DNA of 64,000 bases from Psychrobacter arenosus (GCF_904848165.1 NZ_LR884459.1:2604001-2668000), one strand, 5' to 3'. Numbered from the stretch's first letter, positions 25,962 to 34,520 are shown. A program made the numbers and translations. The notes: a model not told the origin generated them from the letters alone.

Positions 25962-25993
25962 GCAAAGTTTATAATAAAGGTCTGGGGTAGCGT

Positions 25994-26016
25994 GTGGTTA
26001 GCGCAGCGTAACCCAC
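25994..26016. repeat. Short REP-like palindrome
   Basis: GTGGTTA-GCGCAGCG-TAACCCAC is an imperfect palindrome (one bulged C) of the widespread type reading GTGGGTTACGCTGCGCTAAC on the other strand. It lies 9 bp beyond the stop codon of the PIN gene. Confidence 0.65.
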
Positions 26017-26024
26017 GGAATTGG

Positions 26025-26531
26025 CTACAATCCTATATAAATAAAGAGCGGCAGCCAGTTATGGCAACTAATATTGTAATGTTGACAGGTGTCAGGAATT
26101 TTTAATCTATTGTAGCCTTTATCGGTAATGCTTAATTGACTGCCTTGTTCAGCTGTAATAATAGTAGCTGAATTCAGCTTAGCGACACATATATTCGATA
26201 GGTCATCTGCGTTCTTAGCTATACTTGAACTTAGAGGTGTTATGTCTAAAAGTTCAGCTTGTAATTGCGCCAGTTCAATTTCATAGGTGGTTTTTGCAAT
26301 AGTAACCACCTTAAACTTGATTAAGAAATCCTCAAAGACTTGAGGGACATAATTCATGAGAGTAATACGCTCTACCACTTCATCATGAATATGTTGCGAG
26401 ATTAATAAGGTAATCTGTCGAGACAATATACTGTCTCCTATGCTCCCCCATAAATCCCTAAAAAGATCAGGTGGGTAGTAACGGTAACATAAGTCTAAAA
26501 TAGCGTTAGTATCGACGCAGTATTTAATCAT
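26025..26531 (-). CDS. DUF4411-family PIN-domain protein
   Basis: A 168-residue PIN-like protein of the DUF4411 type. It begins MIKYCVDTNAILDLCYRYYP, with the metal-binding D7 and the family's Y-P-P-D-x-F-x-x-L-W motif (residues 19-28). Further acidic positions fit a PIN nuclease centre: E51 in IHDEVVER and D109/D110 in NADDLSNICVAKL, with E128 after IITA. PIN proteins are usually ribonucleases. The start codon overlaps the stop of the HTH-ImmA gene by 4 nt (ATGA), so the two are translationally coupled. Families of this pairing have been proposed as toxin-antitoxin-like modules; the toxic role here is an inference. The product is Ile/Tyr-rich and the DNA AT-rich relative to neighbours. Confidence 0.78.
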   Translation of the reverse strand: MIKYCVDTNAILDLCYRYYPPDLFRDLWGSIGDSILSRQITLLISQHIHDEVVERITLMNYVPQVFEDFLIKFKVVTIAKTTYEIELAQLQAELLDITPLSSSIAKNADDLSNICVAKLNSATIITAEQGSQLSITDKGYNRLKIPDTCQHYNISCHNWLPLFIYIGL

Positions 26532-27652
26532 CCAAAAACCTTTTGTTCAAGATAGGATAATTGCTCGACACTCTTTAGATTTAGCATCTCCATTGCCGTA
26601 TTTATTGATAAATTATTGTCCCAAACTGCGGAGATAACCTGTTGTAGATACACTTTGCCAAATTTATTTACAGCAGTGTACTGTCTACCACTTTTGCCAA
26701 ACCCACCGCTATTTTTATGGTTTAAATAGTCCATGTAGTCGGTCAATTCTGTCTGTGTAATCCTACCCGTAAGCTTAAGTTGTATCGCTATGGCCTGCTT
26801 GCTAACCTTTAATACTCGCCTAATATTATCGATATTATCTGTCAATGAACATCCACTATCATAATATTTTTCTAAAGCAGTCTCAGGAACCAATACATAT
26901 CCTGCCACCCGGTTGCAATATTGCTCAGTCTTTAGACTGCTTTTTAGTAGGTCGCCATCAATTGAACTTTCCCGAAGTCCTAAATGAACCAACTCATGAA
27001 TCATCGTGAATAGTTTTCTTGAATTACTCTGACCGCTTGAGAGAATAGTTATGATAGGTAGTATAGGGTAGTACAAAGCCATACCTTCAGAACCTATTTT
27101 TTGGCGTGAGATTTCTAATACCAGAATATCTTTTCTTTCCACAAGAGTGCGCCACGATTTATAGTAATCATCGCCACCATCGACTTTAAATTTAGTCTCA
27201 GAGACTTGTAAGAACTCTCTGATAGTAAAGGCATCTTTTAGGCTATCCTCACCATTGAGTTCAATTTTGAAGTTATCAGGTTCAACATTGAGGCAGTCAT
27301 AGGTATAGAGTAAATCTTCTCGGTTTTTAACAACTTCTCTAGTAACCTTGTTTAGCTGATAATCGATTTCTTCGTCATTTATTTCAGTTTGATTTCGATG
27401 GTCGATTAGATTTGGTATTTCAGGTGTCTGTAAAGTATTAGACATTAGATAGAATTCAGGGATTAGCAAAACCTCAGCTATTTTCTTTAACTGAATAAAG
27501 GTAAAGACCGTATTTGAGTTTTTATTTTCTGCTTTACTGATTTTCTCAAGTGGAATAGACGTCTTTTTGGCAAGCAGTTCCCTGGAGAGTGACAATTGCT
27601 CTCTATAATGGCTAAAAGCCTTAGGGGAATGAGTAACCAATCTAGCTGTCAT
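26528..27652 (-). CDS. HTH-ImmA/IrrE metallopeptidase-domain protein
   Basis: A 374-residue protein with two recognisable parts. An N-terminal Xre/Cro-like helix-turn-helix (FSHYREQLSLSRELLAKKTS, then ISKAENKNSN, residues 13-46) is followed by a linker, and a COG2856 (ImmA/IrrE) zinc-peptidase domain with the motif HELVH (H219, E220, H223) in LFTMIHELVHLGLRESS. Such proteins cleave repressors or act as antitoxin-like regulators. It is the first gene of a two-gene unit; the DUF4411 PIN gene overlaps its end by 4 nt. AT content is higher than in most neighbours. The pair sits between REP-like hairpins and the HDAC-like gene, consistent with horizontal acquisition. Confidence 0.82.
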   Translation of the reverse strand: MTARLVTHSPKAFSHYREQLSLSRELLAKKTSIPLEKISKAENKNSNTVFTFIQLKKIAEVLLIPEFYLMSNTLQTPEIPNLIDHRNQTEINDEEIDYQLNKVTREVVKNREDLLYTYDCLNVEPDNFKIELNGEDSLKDAFTIREFLQVSETKFKVDGGDDYYKSWRTLVERKDILVLEISRQKIGSEGMALYYPILPIITILSSGQSNSRKLFTMIHELVHLGLRESSIDGDLLKSSLKTEQYCNRVAGYVLVPETALEKYYDSGCSLTDNIDNIRRVLKVSKQAIAIQLKLTGRITQTELTDYMDYLNHKNSGGFGKSGRQYTAVNKFGKVYLQQVISAVWDNNLSINTAMEMLNLKSVEQLSYLEQKVFG

Positions 27653-27780
27653 ATGCTCGGCAATATATTAGATTTTAGAGTTAATATATTACCATAAGCT
27701 AGATAAGGCCGATATTTGATTTAATTGATGAGGAAGTTACAACTTTTTCGGTAGCTTCAATAAGGGCTTAGGGCCAAATT

Positions 27781-28686
27781 CTACCCAAAAAACAACCGCT
27801 GAGCCACCCGAAAAGTATTACAATGCGCCTCGACCACTTGTTCGATATCTTCCGAATAACCGCCACCCATCACCACTGCGATAGGAATGCCATTATCGCG
27901 CGCTTGCGTCAGCACAAACTCATCCCTTGCCATGCAGCCCTCTAAAGTCAGCGCCAATTTACCTAACTTATCCGTTGCCAAAACATCCACAGCCGATTGA
28001 TAAAAAATCATATCGGGGGCGACCTCTGCAATTAATCGGGGCAAAGTCTCTGTGAGTATCGAAAGATAAGCCTCGTCATCCGTGTCATTAGGCAAATCGA
28101 TATCCAAGTCTGAAGGCGGCCGGCGAAACGGATAGTTCTTTTCCCCATGCATACTAAACACAAAAACGCGGGGCTCATCCGCCATAATACTGGCGTTGCC
28201 GTTACCTTGATGCACATCCAAATCGACAATTAGGATTTTTGTGGCTTCCCCCCGATTGAGCAGCAGATTACTAGCGATACAGACATCGTTAAACACACAA
28301 AAACCTTCACCATGATCGGCGAAAGAATGGTGCGTACCCCCAGCGACATTCATTGCGACGCCAAACTGCTTGGCATACAAAGCGCATTCATAAGTCGCAT
28401 GAGCAATATAGCGGCCACGCTCGACCAAAGTTTCACTCATCTCAAAACCAATGGCGCGCGCTTCTTTGCGATCCAAAGTTTGCGTAGCGAGTTTATGCCA
28501 ATACTCAGCCGTATGGGTAGTTAAGATTTCTTCTTCAGTCAGTTTGCCTGGCGCAAAAAAATTAGCCTCGCTAATCGTCCCTTCCTGCAATAGCCGCTCA
28601 GGAATCATCGTATATTTCTGCATAGGAAAGCGATGTTTTTCAGGCACTTGATAGCGAAAGACTTCAGAATAAGCAATTTTTAGCAT
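27781..28686 (-). CDS. Histone-deacetylase-family deacylase
   Basis: A 301-residue zinc-dependent deacylase of the bacterial class closest to HDAC11-type enzymes. The active site shows the histidine pair H119-H120 in AGGTHHSFADHGEGFC, the zinc ligands D157 and H159 in VDLDVHQGNGNA, and D234 in YQSAVDVLATDKLG. VMGGGYSEDIEQ near the C-terminus is the conserved glycine-rich loop. The natural substrate is unknown; acetyl-polyamines, acetoin-related or protein lysines are possible. The ATG at 28686 is chosen; the frame extends upstream only to a TTG. Single gene in the cytoplasm. Confidence 0.85.
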   Translation of the reverse strand: MLKIAYSEVFRYQVPEKHRFPMQKYTMIPERLLQEGTISEANFFAPGKLTEEEILTTHTAEYWHKLATQTLDRKEARAIGFEMSETLVERGRYIAHATYECALYAKQFGVAMNVAGGTHHSFADHGEGFCVFNDVCIASNLLLNRGEATKILIVDLDVHQGNGNASIMADEPRVFVFSMHGEKNYPFRRPPSDLDIDLPNDTDDEAYLSILTETLPRLIAEVAPDMIFYQSAVDVLATDKLGKLALTLEGCMARDEFVLTQARDNGIPIAVVMGGGYSEDIEQVVEAHCNTFRVAQRLFFG

Positions 28687-28807
28687 AAAGTAAGAACACA
28701 AAATAAGAGAGTTTTGGGGAAGGGGAGTGTTTGCATTGACAGCTATGGACTAGCGCTGATAAGTATTTATTATCAACGCCAATCACTGTTGCTATTGATA
28801 TTATTCG

Positions 28808-28835
28808 GAGCTATGAGCTATGAGCTATGAGCTAT
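28808..28835. repeat. 7-bp tandem repeat GAGCTAT, four copies, over a stop codon
   Basis: GAGCTAT occurs four times without change from 28808 to 28835. The stop codon of the YbjN-like gene (minus strand, 28832-28834) lies in the last unit. Confidence 0.9.
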
Positions 28836-29680
28836 TGCACGCGCTCAGAGGGTAAAAAATAAGTGCGGTCATTGACTTGGTGCTGAATTTCATCGAGTAG
28901 GACATCGATATCTTCAGAGGGGTTGGGGTTGTCTAGTAAGTCGTTGAACAATTCATACGTTACTGTGGTCATCGCAATCACGCTTTGAATCAAATAGCTG
29001 ATAACTTCGTCAGACATGCCAGCGGCTTCGATATCGATAGCGGTCTTATAGCGAATTTCACCGTCGCTTAAGTCCATCTCAATATTGCCCAAAATCATAT
29101 CGTAGTTAAGCTGGGTCTTTAGCAGCATGGCAGCATTGCGATGGCTGTCAGGGACCGAAAACGGCAAGATGCCATAGACCGCAACCAGCTGAGTCCGCTC
29201 CTGGATACGGAACAGGCACACCCAATTAATCGGCTCATTTTTCATACGTAAAGACAGATGATGGGTCTGTAAATCATCATTAGATTTGGGATGGTGATGG
29301 GTGAAGTGCCAATGCTGATCTGTCAAATAATCGTTAAAGCGGGCAGTGATAGGCGCTTCATTAGCATCAGGGCCTGCCAGATTGTTGGCTTGCATCTGTT
29401 TAAACGACAGGGCCGTGGGCGACTCTATAAAGTCATCGTCTGTGTCTTGCTCTTCGATTGCGTCCGCATCAATTTCTAAATTGAGCGCAGTAGTGGTTTT
29501 ATTGGCGGTATTGACTAGCGTTGCAGTAGGCTGACGCGCCCGCAAATCATTTTCTGGCACCACAGGTTGCTCTGTTTCCTTATCCGTAGCTAGGGCATCA
29601 TTGTCTTGGTGCTCAGTACCTTTTTCAGTCAATAGGCGTTTGAGCTTTTGCCACAAGTTAAGTTTTTTGGAGTGACTCAT
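28832..29680 (-). CDS. YbjN-domain protein with disordered N-terminus
   Basis: A 282-residue protein. Residues 1-110 are polar and acidic (low complexity). The rest resembles a YbjN-type fold: VCLFRIQERTQLVAVYGILP, FSVPDSHRNAAMLLKTQLNY and GEIRYKTAIDIEAAGMSDEV are the characteristic beta-strand/helix pattern, ending in an amphipathic helix. YbjN-like domains resemble type III secretion chaperones and are thought to bind other proteins. It follows the 384-residue gene with a 4-nt ATGA overlap (29677-29680), so the two are translationally coupled. Its function, and the partner's, are unknown. The stop codon falls in a 7-bp repeat. Confidence 0.68.
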   Translation of the reverse strand: MSHSKKLNLWQKLKRLLTEKGTEHQDNDALATDKETEQPVVPENDLRARQPTATLVNTANKTTTALNLEIDADAIEEQDTDDDFIESPTALSFKQMQANNLAGPDANEAPITARFNDYLTDQHWHFTHHHPKSNDDLQTHHLSLRMKNEPINWVCLFRIQERTQLVAVYGILPFSVPDSHRNAAMLLKTQLNYDMILGNIEMDLSDGEIRYKTAIDIEAAGMSDEVISYLIQSVIAMTTVTYELFNDLLDNPNPSEDIDVLLDEIQHQVNDRTYFLPSERVQ

Positions 29681-30831
29681 ACAGAGGGGTATCCTTTGAG
29701 GTGTTGCTGGATATCGGGTTGGTCATAAAAAGCGGTTAGGAGTTGGCGAAGCGTATCCGTCAGTAACTCGCTGTGCATAATATCGCTAATAAAAGTATGG
29801 AGATGGGGCATTAGCGCGGCTATGCTAGTGTCGTTAATGTTTACGCTAGCAGCTAAGGTAGCTAGGCTATCGTCCGCGTGACGCTGATACCAAGTCTCAA
29901 TACCAACGCTAATTAAGGTTTCTGCATAAGATGACTGTCTTAAACGGTTATAGCTGTCTTGTAGGCCCGCTTCCAATCGATTCAACGTAGTATTGGCCAC
30001 GCTGATAGCATTATCACAAACATTACCGCTAACATTTGGGTTTTCACCCGTGTTAATAAGGCTATCATCATCAAGATACTGTTGTAGCGTACTCACGGGG
30101 GCCGTTTTAATACTCGCCCAACTCATCTCAATCAGTCTAGCGACTTCTGCATTACTTAAATGCGCTTTGGCACTGCTTTCCGCTTGATGCGATAGCTTTT
30201 TAATATTACGGTTGAGATAACCCTGAAGCTTGTCATCGAGGTTATTACTGGTCGCCCGCTCAAAAGAGCTGCGTCCTAACTTCATCAATTTACCCACGCC
30301 ACCCGCTTTATCAAGAGTAGATTCCATAAAGTCGTTGATAGCATGGTATAGCGTCTGCGTGAGCATGTCAGTAAAGGTATCATTGCCGATGAGCGCATGA
30401 ATCAGACTGCTGCGCTGCGACTCATGACTGGCGACATATTGTGCCAAAGCGCTGACCTGAGCATCATCAATTAATTCTGCAAGCACGACGTCATCATTGA
30501 TTGGATGATAAACCAAGGCTTGTAGCAAGGCGCGGATATCGGCACGCATGCTCTCGCTCATCATCTGTGCTAATGCCCAATCATTGATCACACTGATCAG
30601 TTGAGCGGCAGAGATATAACGGGCTAAGGGCTGTGCGCCTAACCACTGCCAAAAATCGCTCCCGAGCTGCTGTTGGTAAGCAGGACGCGTCAACCATTGC
30701 TGCATAAAGGCTATCTGCGCATCAATCAGTGGGGTTAATACAGCCCACTGAGCATCAGAGAGCGAGGCCACGTCTAGCGTCTCGAGAGTAGAAGGTAAGG
30801 CATTAGCGCTATTGTCAGTAGGGGGCATCAT
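29677..30831 (-). CDS. Unrecognised mainly helical protein coupled to a YbjN-like gene
   Basis: A 384-residue soluble protein that I do not recognise. It is rich in Ala, Leu, Gln, Ser and Asp and predicted by eye to be nearly all helical, with no signal peptide or clear membrane segment. Two segments look related: QAQLISVINDWALAQMMSESM-type helices near residues 80-95 and LPHLHTFISDIMHSELLTDT near residue 345. Near the middle is a basic/glycine stretch, DKAGGVGKLMKLGRSSFERA. It is the first gene of a coupled pair (4-nt overlap with the YbjN-like gene), divergent from ccmA. The conserved-looking coupling suggests the two act together. Confidence 0.6.
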   Translation of the reverse strand: MMPPTDNSANALPSTLETLDVASLSDAQWAVLTPLIDAQIAFMQQWLTRPAYQQQLGSDFWQWLGAQPLARYISAAQLISVINDWALAQMMSESMRADIRALLQALVYHPINDDVVLAELIDDAQVSALAQYVASHESQRSSLIHALIGNDTFTDMLTQTLYHAINDFMESTLDKAGGVGKLMKLGRSSFERATSNNLDDKLQGYLNRNIKKLSHQAESSAKAHLSNAEVARLIEMSWASIKTAPVSTLQQYLDDDSLINTGENPNVSGNVCDNAISVANTTLNRLEAGLQDSYNRLRQSSYAETLISVGIETWYQRHADDSLATLAASVNINDTSIAALMPHLHTFISDIMHSELLTDTLRQLLTAFYDQPDIQQHLKGYPSV

Positions 30832-31055
30832 GATTCGGCTTAATTTGCTATACTTTAAGGCCTTAAAAAGGATGATTTAACAGAATTGTCATTGTACTAC
30901 ATATGTCGTGCGATTACTTTAGCCGCAATAAGCTCCGCTAGCGCTGTTATTTAGCTTATTAAGCAAGGGTTCAGAGCTGTAAAAATCAGTTATATCGTTG
31001 TATTCAAAAACATTGTATTTAAAAATATTCATAACTTAAAAAGACAGCTGTAGCG

Positions 31056-31679
31056 ATGATAAATCCCCCCATAGTCGTGTTAGAAGACCTTACTGTTCAG
31101 CGCGGTGAGCTGCCTTTATGCGAAGGCGTTGACCTACGTTTAGAAGCGGGGCAAATTTGTCATTTAATCGGGGCGAATGGGGCGGGTAAAACCACGTTAT
31201 TAATGCAAATAGCGGGTCTTCTACCCGTTATCACAGGCAGTATCCGCTATTATGACGACCCTGATTTATCTTTGCAGCCGCTGTATGTCTCGCACCAGTT
31301 GGGTATTCACCCTAATCTGACAGTGGCACAAAACCTGACCTTTTTGCTCAATCTATATGGTCTTTCTCCTAATCTGGAAGAGATTGATGCGGCATTAACT
31401 TGGGTGGGTTTACAAGGCTTTGAAGGATTAAGCTCGAACCATCTTTCTGCAGGGCAGACTCGGCGCATTGCCTTGGCTCGCTTGTATTTAATGCAGCCAG
31501 AAATCACGCCGTTTTGGTTATTGGATGAGCCCTTTACCGCTTTGGATGTGGATATGGTAGCGCTGCTCTCAGTGCGTTTGGCTGAGTTTACGCAGCAGGG
31601 TGGGGCGGTGTTAATGACCAGCCACCAGCCGGTTACCGTGGCCGACCAAGTGTTGGATTTGACTGACTATCTTTTATAA
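31056..31679 (+). CDS. ccmA: Heme exporter ATP-binding protein CcmA
   Basis: A 207-residue ABC ATPase of cytochrome c maturation. Walker A is GANGAGKTTL, the signature loop is LSAGQTRRIALARLYLM, and Walker B is WLLDEPFTALD. The product is the usual CcmA length. With CcmB and CcmC it drives release of holo-CcmE from CcmC at the inner membrane. It is the first gene of the ccm cluster, with ccmB 109 bp downstream on the same strand. The ATG at 31056 follows a purine-rich stretch. Confidence 0.93.
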   Translation: MINPPIVVLEDLTVQRGELPLCEGVDLRLEAGQICHLIGANGAGKTTLLMQIAGLLPVITGSIRYYDDPDLSLQPLYVSHQLGIHPNLTVAQNLTFLLNLYGLSPNLEEIDAALTWVGLQGFEGLSSNHLSAGQTRRIALARLYLMQPEITPFWLLDEPFTALDVDMVALLSVRLAEFTQQGGAVLMTSHQPVTVADQVLDLTDYLL

Positions 31680-31788
31680 ATGCTTTTTATGACTACTTTC
31701 TATAACAATCTATAACCTCCCAGTGACGCCATCATCCATACTATGAGCCCTATTAGCCGCTGCTGTGCTCCTGTAATAAGAGAACTTA

Positions 31789-32556
31789 ATGTCTGATAAT
31801 GCTGCCTCAGAATCTGTACCTGTTACGTCAAATACGGCTGTGCCTATCCATAGCGCTGTTGCGCGTCCAATGATGACGGCGCGCCCAGGGATTAGTTTTG
31901 GCCAGCTCTGGCGTCGTGAGTGGTTGGTCAAGCAGCAAGGTGCAGTACAGTGGCTATATCCCTTAGTGCTGTTTTTGGTCATCATTACCTTATTCCCCTT
32001 AGCTGTTGGTAGTGAGCCGCAGTTGCTCGCGCGCTTAGGCGTATCAGCGGTGTGGATTGCCGCGCTATTGTCATTGGTGATGGGGGTCGATGGTCTGTTT
32101 AAGCCGACCTTAGATAATGGCACCTTAGCGCAATTGATGGTGGCCGAAGCGCCACTGCCTTTATGGGTATTGATTCGCTTGACCATTCATTGGATATTTA
32201 GCAGTGGCATTATCGCCTTACTTAGCGTTTTAGCGGTGCCGCTATTCGGCCTGTCTTGGCTCGAGACCGGTATTTTAATGGTGTCTATTATCGCCGGCAG
32301 TCCTATGTTACTAATGCTATCCGCGATTGCCAGTAGTCTGACGTTATCGCTAAAAAATGGTGCCGTATTAGTACCGCTCATCGCTTTACCCATGCAGCTG
32401 CCGGTACTGATTTTCGCCACTGGGGCAGTCGACTTATTTGCCACTGGTATGAATGGTTTGCCCATTTTGGCATTGCTGTTAGCCGGCAGCATTGTTTCAG
32501 TATTAATCATGCCTTGGGTCATTGCGATGACGTTAAGGATGGCTTGGTTAAATTAG
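31789..32556 (+). CDS. ccmB: Heme exporter permease CcmB
   Basis: A 255-residue polytopic membrane protein. The CcmB core begins FGQLWRREWLVKQQGAVQWL, includes TLFPLAVGSEPQLLARLGVS and GVDGLFKPTLDNGTLAQLMV, and continues with about six transmembrane helices including PLIALPMQLPVLIFATGAV. The N-terminus has an extra polar stretch of about 35 residues before the usual start, so an internal start (for example at M28 or M29) is possible. AAGAGA precedes the annotated ATG. Together with CcmA it forms the ABC part of the heme-handling complex. A terminator-like hairpin follows the gene. Confidence 0.9.
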   Translation: MSDNAASESVPVTSNTAVPIHSAVARPMMTARPGISFGQLWRREWLVKQQGAVQWLYPLVLFLVIITLFPLAVGSEPQLLARLGVSAVWIAALLSLVMGVDGLFKPTLDNGTLAQLMVAEAPLPLWVLIRLTIHWIFSSGIIALLSVLAVPLFGLSWLETGILMVSIIAGSPMLLMLSAIASSLTLSLKNGAVLVPLIALPMQLPVLIFATGAVDLFATGMNGLPILALLLAGSIVSVLIMPWVIAMTLRMAWLN

Positions 32557-32607
32557 ATTCTGCTGACCGTAACCCCAAGCAGCCTATTGAGTCAGTTATA
32601 GAGACGG

Positions 32608-32634
32608 TCTAGCATGGAGCAGTGCTAGATTTTT
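32608..32634 (+). terminator. Hairpin terminator between ccmB and ccmC
   Basis: TCTAGCA (32608-32614) pairs with TGCTAGA (32623-32629) over an 8-nt loop, followed by five T residues. It would partly end ccmAB transcription. Confidence 0.65.
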
Positions 32635-32642
32635 GTTATAAT
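32634..32642 (+). promoter_or_regulatory. Extended -10 promoter for ccmC
   Basis: TG-T-TATAAT is a perfect extended -10 element, lying about 60 bp before ccmC and overlapping the T run of the preceding hairpin. No good -35 box is seen, which is acceptable for extended -10 promoters. Confidence 0.55.
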
Positions 32643-32698
32643 GGTGTTTTATAGTCGGCAGACTATTAGACTTAAGCCAACCGCCAAGGTTTATTATC

Positions 32699-33490
32699 AT
32701 GCCCAATTCCAGACCCGTCTCAACTCCTAGCCTATGGCAGCGTATTTGGCAGGTGTTTTTGGTGACCGTTGGCACCAAGCAATTTTTCTCGATATTTTCC
32801 CCTTGGGTGAAATGGTTGAGTATCTTGGCCGCCATTTGTCTGACGATTGGCAGTATTTGGGGCTTAGCTTTTGCGCCGCCAGACTATTTACAAGGCAACA
32901 GCTATCGGATCATTTTTATCCATGTGCCTGCGGCAGGTCTGGCGCTGTCTATCTATTTTGCTATGGCGGTTTTGGGCGTTATCTTTTTGGTTTGGCGAAT
33001 TAAGACGGCCAACCTAGTAGCTCAAGCCTTAGCGCCTATGGGTTTCTTGCTGTGTATTATTAGCTTGCTGACTGGCTCTATTTGGGCAAAACCTACTTGG
33101 GGCACCTATTGGGTCTGGGACGCTAGACTGACCTCGATGCTGATTTTGGCCTTCCTATATGCGGGCGTGATGGCCTTGTTTGCGGCTTTTGAGCACACCT
33201 CAAATCGTGGTAAAGCCGCGGCTATTTTATCTATCGTTGGCGCGGTGAACTTACCTATTATCAAATACTCAGTTAATTGGTGGAATACATTGCACCAAGG
33301 CGCAACCTTTACCGTGACTTCAGCTCCGAAAATGTCGGTAGATATGTGGTTGCCGTTATTATTAATGATGATTGGCAGCTATGCTTTAGTAGGCGCCTTA
33401 GCTATTTATCGCACCAATACTCTGATATTACGCCGTGACCAAGCTAAAGCTTGGGTCAATGAATATGTGCGTCGTAATAAGGCCAGCTAG
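32699..33490 (+). CDS. ccmC: Heme transfer protein CcmC
   Basis: A 263-residue inner-membrane protein. The tryptophan-rich periplasmic heme motif is WGTYWVWDARLTSMLIL, preceded by TGSIWAKPTWG. Six transmembrane helices fit. Two histidines flanking the motif, in IFIHVPAAG and FEHTSNRG, are conserved axial-ligand positions. CcmC loads heme onto CcmE. The N-terminal 30 residues are polar and somewhat longer than in E. coli CcmC (245 residues). It appears to start a second transcription unit (ccmCDE), given the terminator and extended -10 promoter just upstream. Confidence 0.95.
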   Translation: MPNSRPVSTPSLWQRIWQVFLVTVGTKQFFSIFSPWVKWLSILAAICLTIGSIWGLAFAPPDYLQGNSYRIIFIHVPAAGLALSIYFAMAVLGVIFLVWRIKTANLVAQALAPMGFLLCIISLLTGSIWAKPTWGTYWVWDARLTSMLILAFLYAGVMALFAAFEHTSNRGKAAAILSIVGAVNLPIIKYSVNWWNTLHQGATFTVTSAPKMSVDMWLPLLLMMIGSYALVGALAIYRTNTLILRRDQAKAWVNEYVRRNKAS

Positions 33491-33587
33491 GCTATTGCCC
33501 TGCTTGATAAAGAGGCAAGGTATAGTCTGGAAGTTGTAAGGTTAGTCGCTTAGTTTTAATCGCGTAGCAATGTATGAGGAGCTGATA

Positions 33588-33833
33588 ATGCAGCCATATT
33601 TTTATAGCTTTTCTGAATTTTTGGCCATGGGCAAGCACGGTGTTTTTGTCTGGTCATGCTGGGCGATTACGGTAGGGATGCTACTGGCCTTTATTTGGTA
33701 CAGTCGCCAGCAGCGTAAGACCTTACTTAAGCAATTGGCGGTCCAACAAGCGCGCCAAGCTCAGCGTCCGGCAAAAGCTAAGACTAAAAAGCCAGCATCG
33801 GTGACCGCCGCGGCTTCTAGGTCAGAAGGGTAA
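33588..33833 (+). CDS. ccmD: Heme exporter accessory protein CcmD
   Basis: A small protein of 81 residues: YFYSFSEFLAMGKHGVFVWS is the CcmD signature, followed by one transmembrane helix (WAITVGMLLAFIWY) and a basic QQRKTLLKQ tail. It stabilises the CcmABC complex with CcmE. I choose the ATG at 33588, because GAGGAG lies 8 nt upstream; an ATG at 33570 would add six residues without a site. The C-terminal tail of alanine- and lysine-rich residues is longer than usual. Confidence 0.88.
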   Translation: MQPYFYSFSEFLAMGKHGVFVWSCWAITVGMLLAFIWYSRQQRKTLLKQLAVQQARQAQRPAKAKTKKPASVTAAASRSEG

Positions 33834-34016
33834 CGGTGGCTGGTGTACCGTCATCATCATCCTTGAATGCTTCAGTTTTACCCCCATTAAACCTTAGTAA
33901 TCCTTAATAATTTATAACGTTAAGTTAAACTTACTTTGTCTTAACGTGTACGCGTCCAACCCCTATCAGCCAATGTAATATTAGCCACGTCGATAATAGA
34001 CGAATGAGAGTTAGGT

Positions 34017-34520
34017 ATGAATGCAGTTCGCCGTAAAAAGCTCACTTGGGTCCTTGCTACTTTAGCAGGGGCTGTAGTAGCCGTGGTGTTGGTTATCTAT
34101 GCGATTGGTCAACAGACCGATTACTACTTTGACCCAACCGCCATCGAGCAAGGTGAAGCCCCCCAAGACAAACGTATCCGTGCCGGTGGGATGGTCGTCG
34201 CTGGCAGTATTCATCGCGATCCTAATGACCCAACGCATGTCAATTTTGAAGTAACGGACTTTAATGCCACCGTGCCCGTAAGCTATGAAGGAATTTTGCC
34301 CGACTTATTCGCCGAAAACTCAGGGGTCGTTGCCACGGGTAAGATGCAAGGTAAAACCTTTGTCGCCAGCGAAGTATTGGCCAAGCATGATGAAAACTAT
34401 ATGCCGCCGGAAGTTGCCAAATCGCTGAAGCAAGACCAACAAACGCGCGGTGTAGCCCCAAGCTCAGAGCAGTATACGCCAGCGACACCGATGCATGAGT
34501 CTAAAACTTTGGTGCAGTAG
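34017..34520 (+). CDS. ccmE: Heme chaperone CcmE
   Basis: A 167-residue periplasmic heme chaperone, anchored by an N-terminal transmembrane helix (residues 9-30). The covalent heme-binding histidine is H124 in [13 protein letters not shown], with the accompanying Y128. The beta-barrel part ([34 protein letters not shown]) is complete. Length and motifs are typical. It lies 183 bp after ccmD, with an 8-bp hairpin (ACGTTAAG/CTTAACGT, 33917-33947) in the gap. ccmF, ccmG and ccmH do not follow; a bidirectional terminator ends the cluster. Confidence 0.95.
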   Translation: MNAVRRKKLTWVLATLAGAVVAVVLVIYAIGQQTDYYFDPTAIEQGEAPQDKRIRAGGMVVAGSIHRDPNDPTHVNFEVTDFNATVPVSYEGILPDLFAENSGVVATGKMQGKTFVASEVLAKHDENYMPPEVAKSLKQDQQTRGVAPSSEQYTPATPMHESKTLVQ

